Assembly (NCBI RefSeq): GCF_029210495.1
Contig: NZ_JARGDK010000004.1
Location: 124,001-188,000, forward strand
Source of the DNA: Pseudothioclava nitratireducens
GTDB lineage: Bacteria > Pseudomonadota > Alphaproteobacteria > Rhodobacterales > Rhodobacteraceae
Direction of reading: 5' to 3'
DNA length: 64,000 nt
In this document: positions 36,625-45,200 of the stretch, one piece after another
Layout: every line of letters begins with the position of its first letter
How positions within the stretch are numbered: position 1 is the stretch's first letter
Position numbers and translations under genes: made by a program
Notes under the pieces: model-generated
What the model saw: only the letters and a program-made list of their open reading frames with translations
Told to the model about the DNA's origin: nothing
Database searches by the model: none

Positions 36625-36662
36625 CTGACACTGACCTGACAGTGTCTGTCAGGGACTGGTCA
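36625..36662. promoter_or_regulatory. CTGACA repeat array upstream of the cytochrome b561-SHP operon
   Basis: CTGACA at 36625 and 36636 (11 bases apart, with an extra CTGAC at 36631) are followed by TGTCAG at 36647; the last two form a perfect inverted repeat with a 5-base spacer. A further GGTCAG lies at 36658. The array is 52-90 bases upstream of the chosen cytochrome start. An 11-base phase is typical of OmpR/PhoB-family response regulator sites, and the same motif precedes the regulator operon. Confidence 0.6.
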
Positions 36663-38033
36663 GGCCGCGGGGAGGCTCAGGTCGATGCGCAGGCCGGGGT
36701 TGGCGTTGCCAAGGTCCATCGCGCCGCCGAGCGCCGCGATGATCTCATCCGCGATGCCGAGGCCGAGGCCGTGGCCGCGTGTATCGGCGCGCGCGCCCCG
36801 GCTGCGGAGTGTGGCAATGCGGTCGGGCGCGATGCCCGGCCCGTCATCGCGGATCGTGAGGCGGATACGTCCGGCCTCGGCCCGCGCCGAGAGGTGGATC
36901 TCGTGAAGCGCGTGGCGGGTGGCGTTTTCCAGAAGCGCACCAAGGGCTTCGGTCAGGTCGGCGGGATCGGCGGCAACCCTGAGAACCGCCGGAAGATCGG
37001 TCTTGAAGGCCCGTTCCGCCCCATCAGGGGTGCGCCGGATCACCGAGATGATCCGGGTCACGACCTCGGACAGATCGGCGCGCCCGTGGCGGTCCCCCGA
37101 AGCGATGCGGGCGCGGATCAGCTCGTGTTCGACATGGCGGCGCATCGCGCCCGCGATCTCGTCGATGGCTTCGGCGGCCGTGGTCTGGCCGCCCTCGCGC
37201 AGCCGGCCCGCCTCGCCCAGAAGCGCCTGAAGCGGGGTTTTCAGCCCATGCGCGAGGTCGCCCGCCCGGTTGCGTGCGCGGGTCAGTTCGGCCTCGCGCT
37301 GACCGAGAAGGGCGTCGATCTCTTCGGCGAGCGGGCGGATTTCGGCGGGCAGGTCGGTGCCGAGGCGCGCGGCCTCGCCCGAGCGGATCGCAGCGACGCG
37401 TCGGCCGATATCGGAGAGGGGCCGCAGGCCGATGGTCACTTGCGCCCAGCCGGCTGCGATCAGGATGGCGGCGAGGCCGGCCAGATAGGGGGCGATGTCG
37501 CGCAGAAAGGCTGCGCGGGCCGCCAGCAGATCGGCGGCATCCATCGCCACGGCCAAGCGCACGCGCCCGCCCCCCAAGGCTTGGGGAAGGGTCACCATGC
37601 GCTCGCTGACCAGAAGCTGGGTCCCGCTCAGCGCGTCCATCTTGTGCACATGCTCGGCCCCATCCGCGAGCGTATCGGCAGGCAGAGGCAGCGAGGCGTC
37701 CCACAGCGAGCGCGAGCGCAGGAGCGTGCCGTCGGGGGCGGCGATCTGCCAGTAACGCCCGCCAAAGGGCAGATCGAAGCGCGGATCGCCCGGCGGCGCG
37801 GTCTGGATCAGCGCGCCGCTGGCGGGGTCGGTTTCGAGCCCCGCGATGAGGTGGTCGAGCTGGACGGAAAGCTCGGCCACGGCCAGCCGCTCGGCATGGG
37901 CGCCAAAGAGCGCGACCAGCATCCATCCCGCAAGCGCCAGTGCCATGCAAACCGCCACGGCCCCCGCGAGGATGAGCCGAAGGCGGAGGCTCTGGCGGCG
38001 CGAAGCGGCGGGCGGCAGGTCAGGCTGGCTCAC
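36660..38033 (-). CDS. Sensor histidine kinase (PhoQ/QseC type)
   Basis: A 457-residue inner-membrane kinase. Membrane segments are near residues 18-45 (LRLILAGAVAVCMALALAGW) and 182-200 (YLAGLAAILIAAGWA), enclosing a periplasmic sensor domain of about 135 residues. A HAMP-like linker follows, then the H-box DLAHGLKTPLQAL with phospho-acceptor His262. ATPase motifs are ALLENATRHAL (N), IRDDGPGIAPDRI (G1) and GHGLGLGIADEI (G2). Its start overlaps the response regulator stop (ATGA). Order PepSY protein, regulator, kinase suggests the PepSY protein modulates sensing. The ligand is unknown. Confidence 0.9.
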   Translation of the reverse strand: MSQPDLPPAASRRQSLRLRLILAGAVAVCMALALAGWMLVALFGAHAERLAVAELSVQLDHLIAGLETDPASGALIQTAPPGDPRFDLPFGGRYWQIAAPDGTLLRSRSLWDASLPLPADTLADGAEHVHKMDALSGTQLLVSERMVTLPQALGGGRVRLAVAMDAADLLAARAAFLRDIAPYLAGLAAILIAAGWAQVTIGLRPLSDIGRRVAAIRSGEAARLGTDLPAEIRPLAEEIDALLGQREAELTRARNRAGDLAHGLKTPLQALLGEAGRLREGGQTTAAEAIDEIAGAMRRHVEHELIRARIASGDRHGRADLSEVVTRIISVIRRTPDGAERAFKTDLPAVLRVAADPADLTEALGALLENATRHALHEIHLSARAEAGRIRLTIRDDGPGIAPDRIATLRSRGARADTRGHGLGLGIADEIIAALGGAMDLGNANPGLRIDLSLPAA

Positions 38034-38695
38034 GGGGCGGCCTCTTCGAGGAAATACCCAAAGCCGCGCCGCGTGCCGATCACGCCGGGCCCCAGCTTGC
38101 GCCGGAGCCGCGCGATCATCGCTTCGAGCGCGTTGGCCTCGCGGGCGTCCTCGTCGCCATAGATATGGTCGAGCAGTTCGGTGGGCGGCACCGGGCGGTC
38201 AGGGTGATGTATGAGATAGGACAGCAGCCGGTATTCGAGCGCGGTGACCGCGAGCGGCTGGCCCGAAAGGGCGACCTGTTTGCGCACCGTGTCGATTTCG
38301 AGTGACCCCGCACGCAGAACGGCACTGGCCGCGCCCGCCGCCCGGCGCACCAGCGCGCGGGCACGGGCCACGAGTTCTTCCATGCGGAAGGGTTTGGGCA
38401 GGTAATCGTCCGCGCCCGCGTCGATCCCCTCGACCCGCTCGGTCCAGGCGCCTCGCGCGGTCAGCACCAGAACCGGCATGTCGCGCCCGTTCGCGCGCCA
38501 GCGTTTGAGCACGCTCAGCCCGTCCAGCCCCGGCAGGCCCAGATCGAGCACGACGAGGTCATAGTCCTCGGTATCGCCCAGGAACCACGCCTCCTCGCCA
38601 TCGTCGCAGGGTTCGGCGCGAAACCCGGCGGCGGTCAGCGCGGCGAGCACGTCGGCTTGAATCCGCGGGTCATCCTCGACCACGAGGGCGCGCAT
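38030..38695 (-). CDS. OmpR-family response regulator
   Basis: A 221-residue two-domain regulator. The receiver has the acidic pair EDD (7-9), phospho-acceptor Asp51 in LVVLDLGLPGLDG, Thr in VLVLTARGA and Lys in DDYLPKPFRMEELVARARAL. The C-terminal winged helix is of OmpR/PhoB type, ending ARLRRKLGPGVIGTRRGFGYFL. Partner kinase overlaps downstream, and the PepSY gene overlaps upstream (TGATG). Phased CTGACA repeats upstream of this operon and of the SHP operon are its likely targets, which would mean autoregulation plus control of the cytochromes and possibly of the divergent TonB operon. Confidence 0.92.
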   Translation of the reverse strand: MRALVVEDDPRIQADVLAALTAAGFRAEPCDDGEEAWFLGDTEDYDLVVLDLGLPGLDGLSVLKRWRANGRDMPVLVLTARGAWTERVEGIDAGADDYLPKPFRMEELVARARALVRRAAGAASAVLRAGSLEIDTVRKQVALSGQPLAVTALEYRLLSYLIHHPDRPVPPTELLDHIYGDEDAREANALEAMIARLRRKLGPGVIGTRRGFGYFLEEAAP

Positions 38696-39078
38696 CAGTC
38701 GTCCTCCCGATCGTCGTCGTCGTCATCGTCATCGTCGCGGCGTTCTTTGCGGTCACCGTCGCGGCGGTCGAACCGTTTGCGCCCCTCCGGCCCCTCGACC
38801 GAGAGCACCACCCCGGTCGCGGCCTCCACCTCGATCTCGCTCAGGCCGCCATCGGGGGCGATCAGCTTGAACTCGTAGATATAGCCCTCGTCCTCTTCCT
38901 CGAACTCAACCTTGATGACGCGGCCGCCGAACTCGCGCTCGATCCGGGGGAGGATGTCCGAGAGCGGCAAGGCGCGCGCCGATTCGCGCGCGGCCCGCGC
39001 GGCATCGTGGTCGCGGCCATCGCCCCATGCCGCGAGCGGCAGGGCACAGGCGAGAAGAAGAGAAAGATAGAGGCGCAT
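38695..39078 (-). CDS. Secreted PepSY-domain protein with poly-aspartate tail
   Basis: A 127-residue exported protein: signal peptide ending PLAAWG-DG, then a PepSY-like domain (LPLSDILPRIEREFGGRVIKVE, GYIYEFKLIAPDGGLSEIEVE, GVVLSVEG). The extreme tail contains runs of Asp (nine in a row) mixed with Arg/Lys/Glu, encoded by a GTC/ATC triplet repeat on the plus strand. PepSY proteins often bind or restrain periplasmic partners, and a PepSY gene beside a two-component system suggests a periplasmic input to the kinase. First gene of the regulator operon. The acidic tail could bind divalent cations. Confidence 0.8.
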   Translation of the reverse strand: MRLYLSLLLACALPLAAWGDGRDHDAARAARESARALPLSDILPRIEREFGGRVIKVEFEEEDEGYIYEFKLIAPDGGLSEIEVEAATGVVLSVEGPEGRKRFDRRDGDRKERRDDDDDDDDDREDD

Positions 39079-39102
39079 GGGCCGATCCTTAGCCCCTCAT
39101 GG

Positions 39103-39141
39103 CTGACAGTTCGCTGACAGCCGCCGTCAGCGGGCGGTCAG
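39103..39141. promoter_or_regulatory. Phased CTGACAG repeats in the divergent PepSY/TonB-operon promoter
   Basis: CTGACAG occurs at 39103 and 39114, and the reverse motif GTCAG at 39126 and 39137: two direct repeats 11 bases apart followed by two inverted repeats 11 bases apart. The array lies 25-63 bases upstream of the PepSY start and 68-106 bases upstream of the 69-residue protein that begins the TonB operon. The same hexamer array precedes the SHP operon, so the adjacent OmpR-type regulator is the likely binder of both. Confidence 0.6.
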
Positions 39142-39208
39142 CCTCCTTATGCAATCCTAATCGGGTCGCCGGGGCAAGCCCGGCGCAGCAATCCGAAGGA
39201 GACCGCAG

Positions 39209-39418
39209 ATGAAACGAACCCTTCTTTTTACCGCTGGTTGCCTGCTTGCGGCGGCCTGTTTCGCAATCGATGCGCAGAGCCCGACGCCGAGCCTGATCCT
39301 GCATCCGCGCGCGCCGAAAAGTTGCGCGCCGAGCGCTTGCGCGGTCCCGGTCGAGGGGGATCGGCGCATGGCCGAGGCTGGCGTGTGGCGTAACGTCGCA
39401 CTTGATCCAAGCCGTTGA
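39209..39418 (+). CDS. Small secreted protein of unknown function
   Basis: A 69-residue product with AAGGAG 8-13 bases before the ATG and a signal-peptide-like start (MKRTLLFTAGCLLAAACFA). The mature part of about 50 residues is Pro/Ser-rich with two Cys in PKSCAPSACAV and ends RNVALDPSR. I recognise no family. It is the first reading frame after the divergent promoter and precedes the DUF2946 and TonB-dependent receptor genes on the same strand, so it is probably the leader gene of that operon. Coding status rests on the ribosome-binding site and signal peptide only. Confidence 0.5.
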   Translation: MKRTLLFTAGCLLAAACFAIDAQSPTPSLILHPRAPKSCAPSACAVPVEGDRRMAEAGVWRNVALDPSR

Positions 39419-39490
39419 CGGTTTGCTCCGATTTTCGCAAGTCACGGGAGTGTGAGCGCGCATTGTCGCCCACCGCCCGAGGAGATTTGC

Positions 39491-39865
39491 ATGCGTCTGA
39501 TGCTGACGGTTCTGACTTTGCTGGCCATTCTGGCCCGCGCTGTCGTGCCCGGCGGCTATATGGTGCAGGCCTCGGAGGAGGGGCGCTTCGAGATCGTGAT
39601 CTGCACCGAATACGGGACCGATACGATCTGGCTCGACGCGGACGGCAACGCGGTAAGCGAAGCTGGACAAGGCGGGAGTGAGGGCGCGGATGGCACCTGT
39701 CCCTTCGCCATCGGCGCAACCACCGTGCTGAGCGACCTGTCGAACGCGGCCCCCGATTTCGAGCGTGTGCCGCAACGCTTTACCCCGAGCGAAAGCTCTG
39801 ACCAGCGCGTCCGCATCGCGATTCTTGCGATCAATGCCGCGCGCGCGCCCCCATCGCTGATCTGA
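39491..39865 (+). CDS. DUF2946-like secreted or membrane protein
   Basis: A 124-residue protein with an N-terminal hydrophobic segment (LMLTVLTLLAILARAVVPGG) followed by the YMVQA and ICTEYG elements and a CPFA motif near residue 75, which is the layout of DUF2946. ATG at 39491 follows GAGGAG. DUF2946 proteins are often found beside metal or heme uptake receptors, and the next gene here is a TonB-dependent receptor 60 bases away. The Cys residues (ICTE and CPFA) could bind a metal, which is inference. Confidence 0.65.
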   Translation: MRLMLTVLTLLAILARAVVPGGYMVQASEEGRFEIVICTEYGTDTIWLDADGNAVSEAGQGGSEGADGTCPFAIGATTVLSDLSNAAPDFERVPQRFTPSESSDQRVRIAILAINAARAPPSLI

Positions 39866-39925
39866 CGTTCCCTTGATCGGGTGCGGCGCTGAAGCGCCTG
39901 CCCGCGAAACGACTTCAGACAGTGG

Positions 39926-42283
39926 ATGACCTTTATGAAACGCTCTTCCTGCGCGCCTTTCGCGGCGCATCTGCGCACGGTTATGGCCTGCGCGCTCTGC
40001 ACGACCACCCTCACCCTTCTGCCCGCGACCGCGGGCCATGCCCAGGATGTTGCCTGCGATCCGGCGGTGAGCGATTGCCCGCCCGAAGCGGTGCTGCCGA
40101 TCCTGCCCGAAACCGCGGCCCCCGAGGAGGCCGCCGCGGAGGCCGGGGCCGATCTGGTCCTGCCGACGGTCGAGGTCTCGGCCGAAGCGCCCGCCCCTGC
40201 CCCGGCGGCCCCACGTCCGCGCGCCCCCGCTCCGCGTCGGGTCGCGGCCCCGGTTCCCGCCCCTGCGCCCGTCGCCGCCCTCGCCCCGGTCATCGAACCG
40301 GTCGCGCCGATCAATCCCGAAAGCCGCTTTGCCGCGCGCCCGACCCGTGTGCAGGACCGCACCATCCTTGGCGAGCTCAGCGTCGATGCGCCCGTGGCGG
40401 GCACCGCGCTCGCGCGCGAAACGCTGGAAACGGTCGGCTCTGTGTCGGCCGAGACGGATCTTTTGCTCCGCGTGCCGGGCATTTCGATGGTGCGCAACAT
40501 CCGTATTCCAACGGGCGGCAAGGGCTATACGAACAACCTCGTGGACGGGTTCTCGGTGCGCTCGCAATCGCTTGGCAAGTTCGGCTTCCTCGATGAGGTG
40601 AACCTCTGGGATGCCGAGCGGGTCGAGATCACCCGTGGCCCGGCGTCGGTGCTGTATTCGTCGAAAGCGGTGGGCGGCACGGTCAATGTGATTTCGCGCG
40701 ATGTGCCCGAGACCCGCGAGGGGCAAGTGAGCCTTGAGGCCGGGGCCGATGGGCATCGCCGGGGCGCGCTTAACATGGCGGGGCCGATCGGCTCGGCGGG
40801 CAATCTGGGCTATACGTTCAGCGCGACGACGCTTGATCTGGACGGCTGGCGCGACCGCAGCGCGAAGGAGCGCGACGCGGTGAGCGGCAAGCTGGTCTGG
40901 TCGCCCACCGATGACACCGAGGTCACACTGCGCGCCGAGCGGCTGTGGCTTTACGAGGAGCACCCCGGACGCCTGACCCAAGAACAGTTCGACGCGGATT
41001 GGCAGCAGGCGCAGTATCGCAACCTCTATATCGACACGGTCTCCGACACGCTTTCGGCCTCGGTCACGCATCGGATTTCACCCGATGCAAAGGTCGAGCT
41101 GAGCTATGGCTATTCGAACGTCACCGGGACAGATGCCTGCCCCTCGGGCTGTTCCTCGATCATCGCTTCGCTGCGGCAGGTCGAGGTCGATCACACCAGC
41201 CACAATCTGCGCGGGCTGTATACGCTGGACCTCGACCCGATGGACTCGCGGCTGAGTTTCGGCGTGGACGCGTTCAAGTCGCGCAAGATCGACGAGACCT
41301 ATAGCCGCCGCCCGAACAGCCTTACGCGCGGCTCGCTGGTCAGCGCCTACACGATCGACGAGACCTCGATCGCGCCCTTCGCGCAATGGGAGTTCAGCCC
41401 GATCGAGGACCTCCGCTTTAGTCTGGGTGCGCGGTGGGAAAACTACGATCTGGACGTGGATGACCGCTCGCCGCTGACCGATCTGGATGGCTCGAAGAGC
41501 TATTCGGAACTGGTGACCAAGGCGGGCGCGACGTGGGAATATGCGCCCAACAGCCTGTTCTGGGCCTCGGTCGCGGAGGGGTATTTCGTGCCTTCGACGA
41601 CCGCCACGATCACCTCGGAAAATGCGCGTGACCTTCCGGCGGAAAGCTCGCTGACCTATTCCTTCGGGCTGCGGGGCGAGTTGGCACAGGGCGCGTTCGG
41701 CTATGATCTGGGGCTCTATCGCTCGACGATCAACGATCAGGCGGTATCGCTTGAATGTGGGGGCGACGCGACGCTCTGCCCCGGCGATCCGACCGGGAGC
41801 TATTCGGTGGCGGCGGGCAAGGTGCGCTATCGCGGGCTGGAGACGCAGCTTTACTGGCGTGCGTCCAAAGCATGGCGGTTCGATCTGTCGCACACGTTCG
41901 CGCGCAATACCTATGTCGATTTCGTCACGGATGAGGGGGATTTCTCGGGCAAGACCGCTTCTGCCAGCCCCAAGCATCACCTGAACCTGCGCGCTACCTA
42001 CAGCCCGAACGAACAGCTTTCGCTGGAGGCCGAGGCGGACTGGATTTCGTCCTACTACACCAACGAAAGCAACACCGACAGCTATCAGCGTCCGTGGCTT
42101 GTGAACCTGCGGGCGAATTACGCGGTGAATGAGCGGGTTGGGCTCTATGCGGCGGTCGAGAACGTGTTCGACGTGAAATACGCCAAGCGCGTTTCGGCCA
42201 CCGAGGACCCGGTTCCGGTGCGCGGCTATAACGAGGGCTACGCGGAGCGTACCTTCCGCGTCGGCCTGAGCGCCAAGTTCTGA
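39926..42283 (+). CDS. TonB-dependent outer-membrane receptor
   Basis: A 785-residue outer-membrane receptor. A signal peptide ends near TAGHAQ. A TonB-box-like LVLPTVEVSAE lies at about 74-84, then an Ala/Pro-rich stretch of about 43 residues (86-128). The plug domain has ETDLLLRVPGISMVRN, GGKGYTNNLVDGF and EITRGPASVLYSSKAVGGTV. The rest is a 22-strand barrel ending in NEGYAERTFRVGLSAKF with C-terminal Phe. The plug and barrel resemble heme/siderophore receptors, but FRAP/NPNL heme-receptor motifs were not seen, so the ligand is open. Start at 39926 or 9 bases later. The CobN-like gene follows after 11 bases. Confidence 0.9.
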   Translation: MTFMKRSSCAPFAAHLRTVMACALCTTTLTLLPATAGHAQDVACDPAVSDCPPEAVLPILPETAAPEEAAAEAGADLVLPTVEVSAEAPAPAPAAPRPRAPAPRRVAAPVPAPAPVAALAPVIEPVAPINPESRFAARPTRVQDRTILGELSVDAPVAGTALARETLETVGSVSAETDLLLRVPGISMVRNIRIPTGGKGYTNNLVDGFSVRSQSLGKFGFLDEVNLWDAERVEITRGPASVLYSSKAVGGTVNVISRDVPETREGQVSLEAGADGHRRGALNMAGPIGSAGNLGYTFSATTLDLDGWRDRSAKERDAVSGKLVWSPTDDTEVTLRAERLWLYEEHPGRLTQEQFDADWQQAQYRNLYIDTVSDTLSASVTHRISPDAKVELSYGYSNVTGTDACPSGCSSIIASLRQVEVDHTSHNLRGLYTLDLDPMDSRLSFGVDAFKSRKIDETYSRRPNSLTRGSLVSAYTIDETSIAPFAQWEFSPIEDLRFSLGARWENYDLDVDDRSPLTDLDGSKSYSELVTKAGATWEYAPNSLFWASVAEGYFVPSTTATITSENARDLPAESSLTYSFGLRGELAQGAFGYDLGLYRSTINDQAVSLECGGDATLCPGDPTGSYSVAAGKVRYRGLETQLYWRASKAWRFDLSHTFARNTYVDFVTDEGDFSGKTASASPKHHLNLRATYSPNEQLSLEAEADWISSYYTNESNTDSYQRPWLVNLRANYAVNERVGLYAAVENVFDVKYAKRVSATEDPVPVRGYNEGYAERTFRVGLSAKF

Positions 42284-42294
42284 GGAGCGGGCCG

Positions 42295-45200
42295 ATGACC
42301 CAAGCGAGCAAGGGGCTGCGGCCCCGACATCGCGCGTCGTTTGGCGCGCGGATCACGGCACGGGTGGCGGTATTTCTGGGGGCGGTGCTGTTTGCGCTGG
42401 CCCCGGTCGCCTCTCCGGCGCGGGCGGATCAGGATCGGCCCAAGCTGGCGGTGGTCTCGACCTCTTTCGTGCTGCCCGCCAAGTTTCGCCTGATGCGCGA
42501 GGCGGCGGCGCGCGAGGGGGTGGAGTTCGCCTTTGTCTATGCCGACACGTCGAGCGAGGCCGAGGTTGCGGCCGCGCTTGCGGGGGCGGATCTTCTGGTG
42601 GTCGATGCGCCGCGTGAGAACGATCAGGCGGTGGTCGAGGGCGCGCTTGGGGCTGCGTTGCGTGCGGCGGGTCTGCCGGGTGTGCGGGTCTCGGTGATGA
42701 GCAATCCGCGCAGCGTGGCGATGGGGGCGATTGCGCCGGAGCGGGCTGAGCGGCTCTTTGGCTATTGGGTCGCGGGCACGCGCGAGAACCATGAAAACCT
42801 TGCGAAATATGTGGCGGCGATGGTGCGGGGCGAAGACCTTGCCGCGATCGCGCCGCCGGTCGATCTGCCCAATGGCGGGATTTACCATCCGGGTGCCGCG
42901 CGGGTCTTTGCCGACCTGCCCTCCTATCTGGACTGGTATGAGGCCGCGCATAGGGCCCGTGGCGCGCGCCCGGTGATCGCGATGGAGTTTTCGTCCTCCT
43001 ATATCTCGGACGGGCAGACGCTTATGCTCGATCAGATCGTGGCGGGGATCGAGGCGAAGGGCGCGGTGCCGCTCGCCTTTTACCGGGCTTCGCGGCTGGC
43101 GCGTGCTGGCAGCCAGAGCCGGACCGAAGCGAATAGCGATGCCGCCGAAGCGCGGGGGGGGCAACCCTCTGGCGGGCGGCCCGAGGGCGGCAAACCCGCT
43201 GCCACCGGACGCCCCGAAAGTGGCACACCGCAAGCCTCGGGGCGACCGGGTGGCTCTGGCCGTCCGCAGGGGGCCGGAGGCAAGCCCGCCTCGGCAGGCG
43301 GTCCTCCGCCCGGCTTTGGCTCGAGCCCCTTCGATGTCGGCACCGCGCCCGAAGATGGCGCGGGCAGCTTCCCGAACCCGCGCGCCTATGGCCGCGAGGT
43401 GACCGAGGAACCGCTGGTCACGCTGAACGGCGCGGTTCTGCCCGATGTGCTGTTGGTGAACACCTTCATCGGCGGCAATCCCGATGGGCGCAAGGCGTGG
43501 CTGCAATCCATGGGCCGCCCGGTGATCCATCTGATGAGCTACCGTGACGGCGACCGCGCCGCCTATCTCGCCGATCTGGCGGGGGTGGATGCGTTCTCTT
43601 TACCGTTCACGCTCACCAATGCGGAATATATCGGGATGCAGGACCCGGTGATGCTCTCGACGGTCGAGGATGGGGTGATCACGCCGATGCCCGAACAGCT
43701 TGAGCTGGCGCTGGCCAAGGCGATGCGGCTGGCGGCGCTGCGGCAGATGCCGAATGCCGAGAAGCGGGTGGCGATGGTGTATTGGAACACACCCGCGGGC
43801 GAGACCAATATGGGCGGCTCGAACCTGAACCTGCCGCGCTCGATGGTCGATTTGGCGGGGGCGATGCGGGGGGCGGGATACGACATCGCGCCCTTCACCG
43901 AAGACGAGGTGATCGCGCGGGCACATGGGATGATGGCGCCGCGCTACCGCGCCGAGGCGATGGGGCGCCTTGTGCAGAGCGAGGATTGGGCGTTTCTGCC
44001 GCTTACCGAGTATCACGCGTGGTTCGATGCGCTGCCCGTCGCGGTGCAGCTTCGGATCAACCGGGGCTGGGGCACACCCGAGGAAAGCCAGTGGCTTGCC
44101 ATGCGCGAGGGCGAGATGGGCTTCATCATCCCGCGCCTGCAACTGGGCAACCTCACGATCCTGCCGCAACCGCCGCGCGGCATGATCGTGATGGACGGCA
44201 TGGAGGAGATGGAGCACGACCTGTTCCATGACGATCAGGTCCCGGTGAACCACCCCTATCTCGCGGCCTATCTGTGGCTGCGCAAGACGCAGGACGCGCT
44301 GATCCATTACGGCACGCACGGGTCGCAGGAATGGACGCCGGGCAAGGAGCGCGGGCTTTGGGCCTATGACGATCCGCAGCTTTTGGCGGGCGATGTGCCG
44401 ATCCTTTACCCATATATCGTCGACAATATCGGTGAGGCGATCCACGTCAAACGTCGCGGGCGGGGCGTGGTGGTGAGCTACCAGACCCCGGCTTTCGCGC
44501 CGGCGGGGCTGTCGCCGGACCTGACCGCGATCAACGATCTGTTCCGCGAATATCACAACGTGGTCGAAGGCCCCGCGCGTGAGGCGCTGCGCCAGCAGAT
44601 CACCGAGAAGGCCGTGGCCGTGGGCTTCGACAAGGATCTGGGGTTGGCCGAAGGCGATTTGGCCGCCGATTTCGAGGCCCATGCCCGCGATCTGGAGACC
44701 TTGCTCGAAGATCTGGGCGGGCAGATGCAGCCCTTGGGTCTGCACACGTTCGGGACCGGGCCGGACACGCAGGTCTCGATGGCGGCCAATGTGATGCAGA
44801 TGATGGGGGCGCCCTTCTACGAGGCGCTTGGCGTCGATCCGGGCGAGGTCTTCAAGGCCGGGTTCGAGACGCTAGAACAGACCGTGCCGATGCAATTCGT
44901 GATCCAGCATGTGCTGGGTGACGCGCCCGCCGATCCGGCCATGGCCGAGTGGGTCGAAAAGGGGCGGCAGTATCGGGACATGCTGGACGGCTCGGGCGAG
45001 GTCGCGGCGGTGCTGACCGGGCTTTCGGGCGGCTGGATCGACCCGTCTTATGGCGGCGACCCGATCCGCAACCCCGACGCGCTGCCCACGGGGCGCAATG
45101 TCTACGGGTTCGACCCCTCGCGCATCCCGACCCGTAACGCCTATGTGGCGGGGCAGAAGGCGATCGAGGAGCTGATCGAGAGCCACAAGGCCGAGCATGG

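Noticed and set aside
39866-39925. Cobalamin riboswitch in front of the TonB-dependent receptor
   Set aside because: The gap is only 60 bases and has no B12-box or the extended structure of such a riboswitch.
39089-41071. A 660-codon minus-strand frame covering the promoter region and the receptor gene
   Set aside because: Runs across the regulatory repeats and antisense to the TonB-dependent receptor; low-complexity Arg/Gly content typical of a shadow frame.
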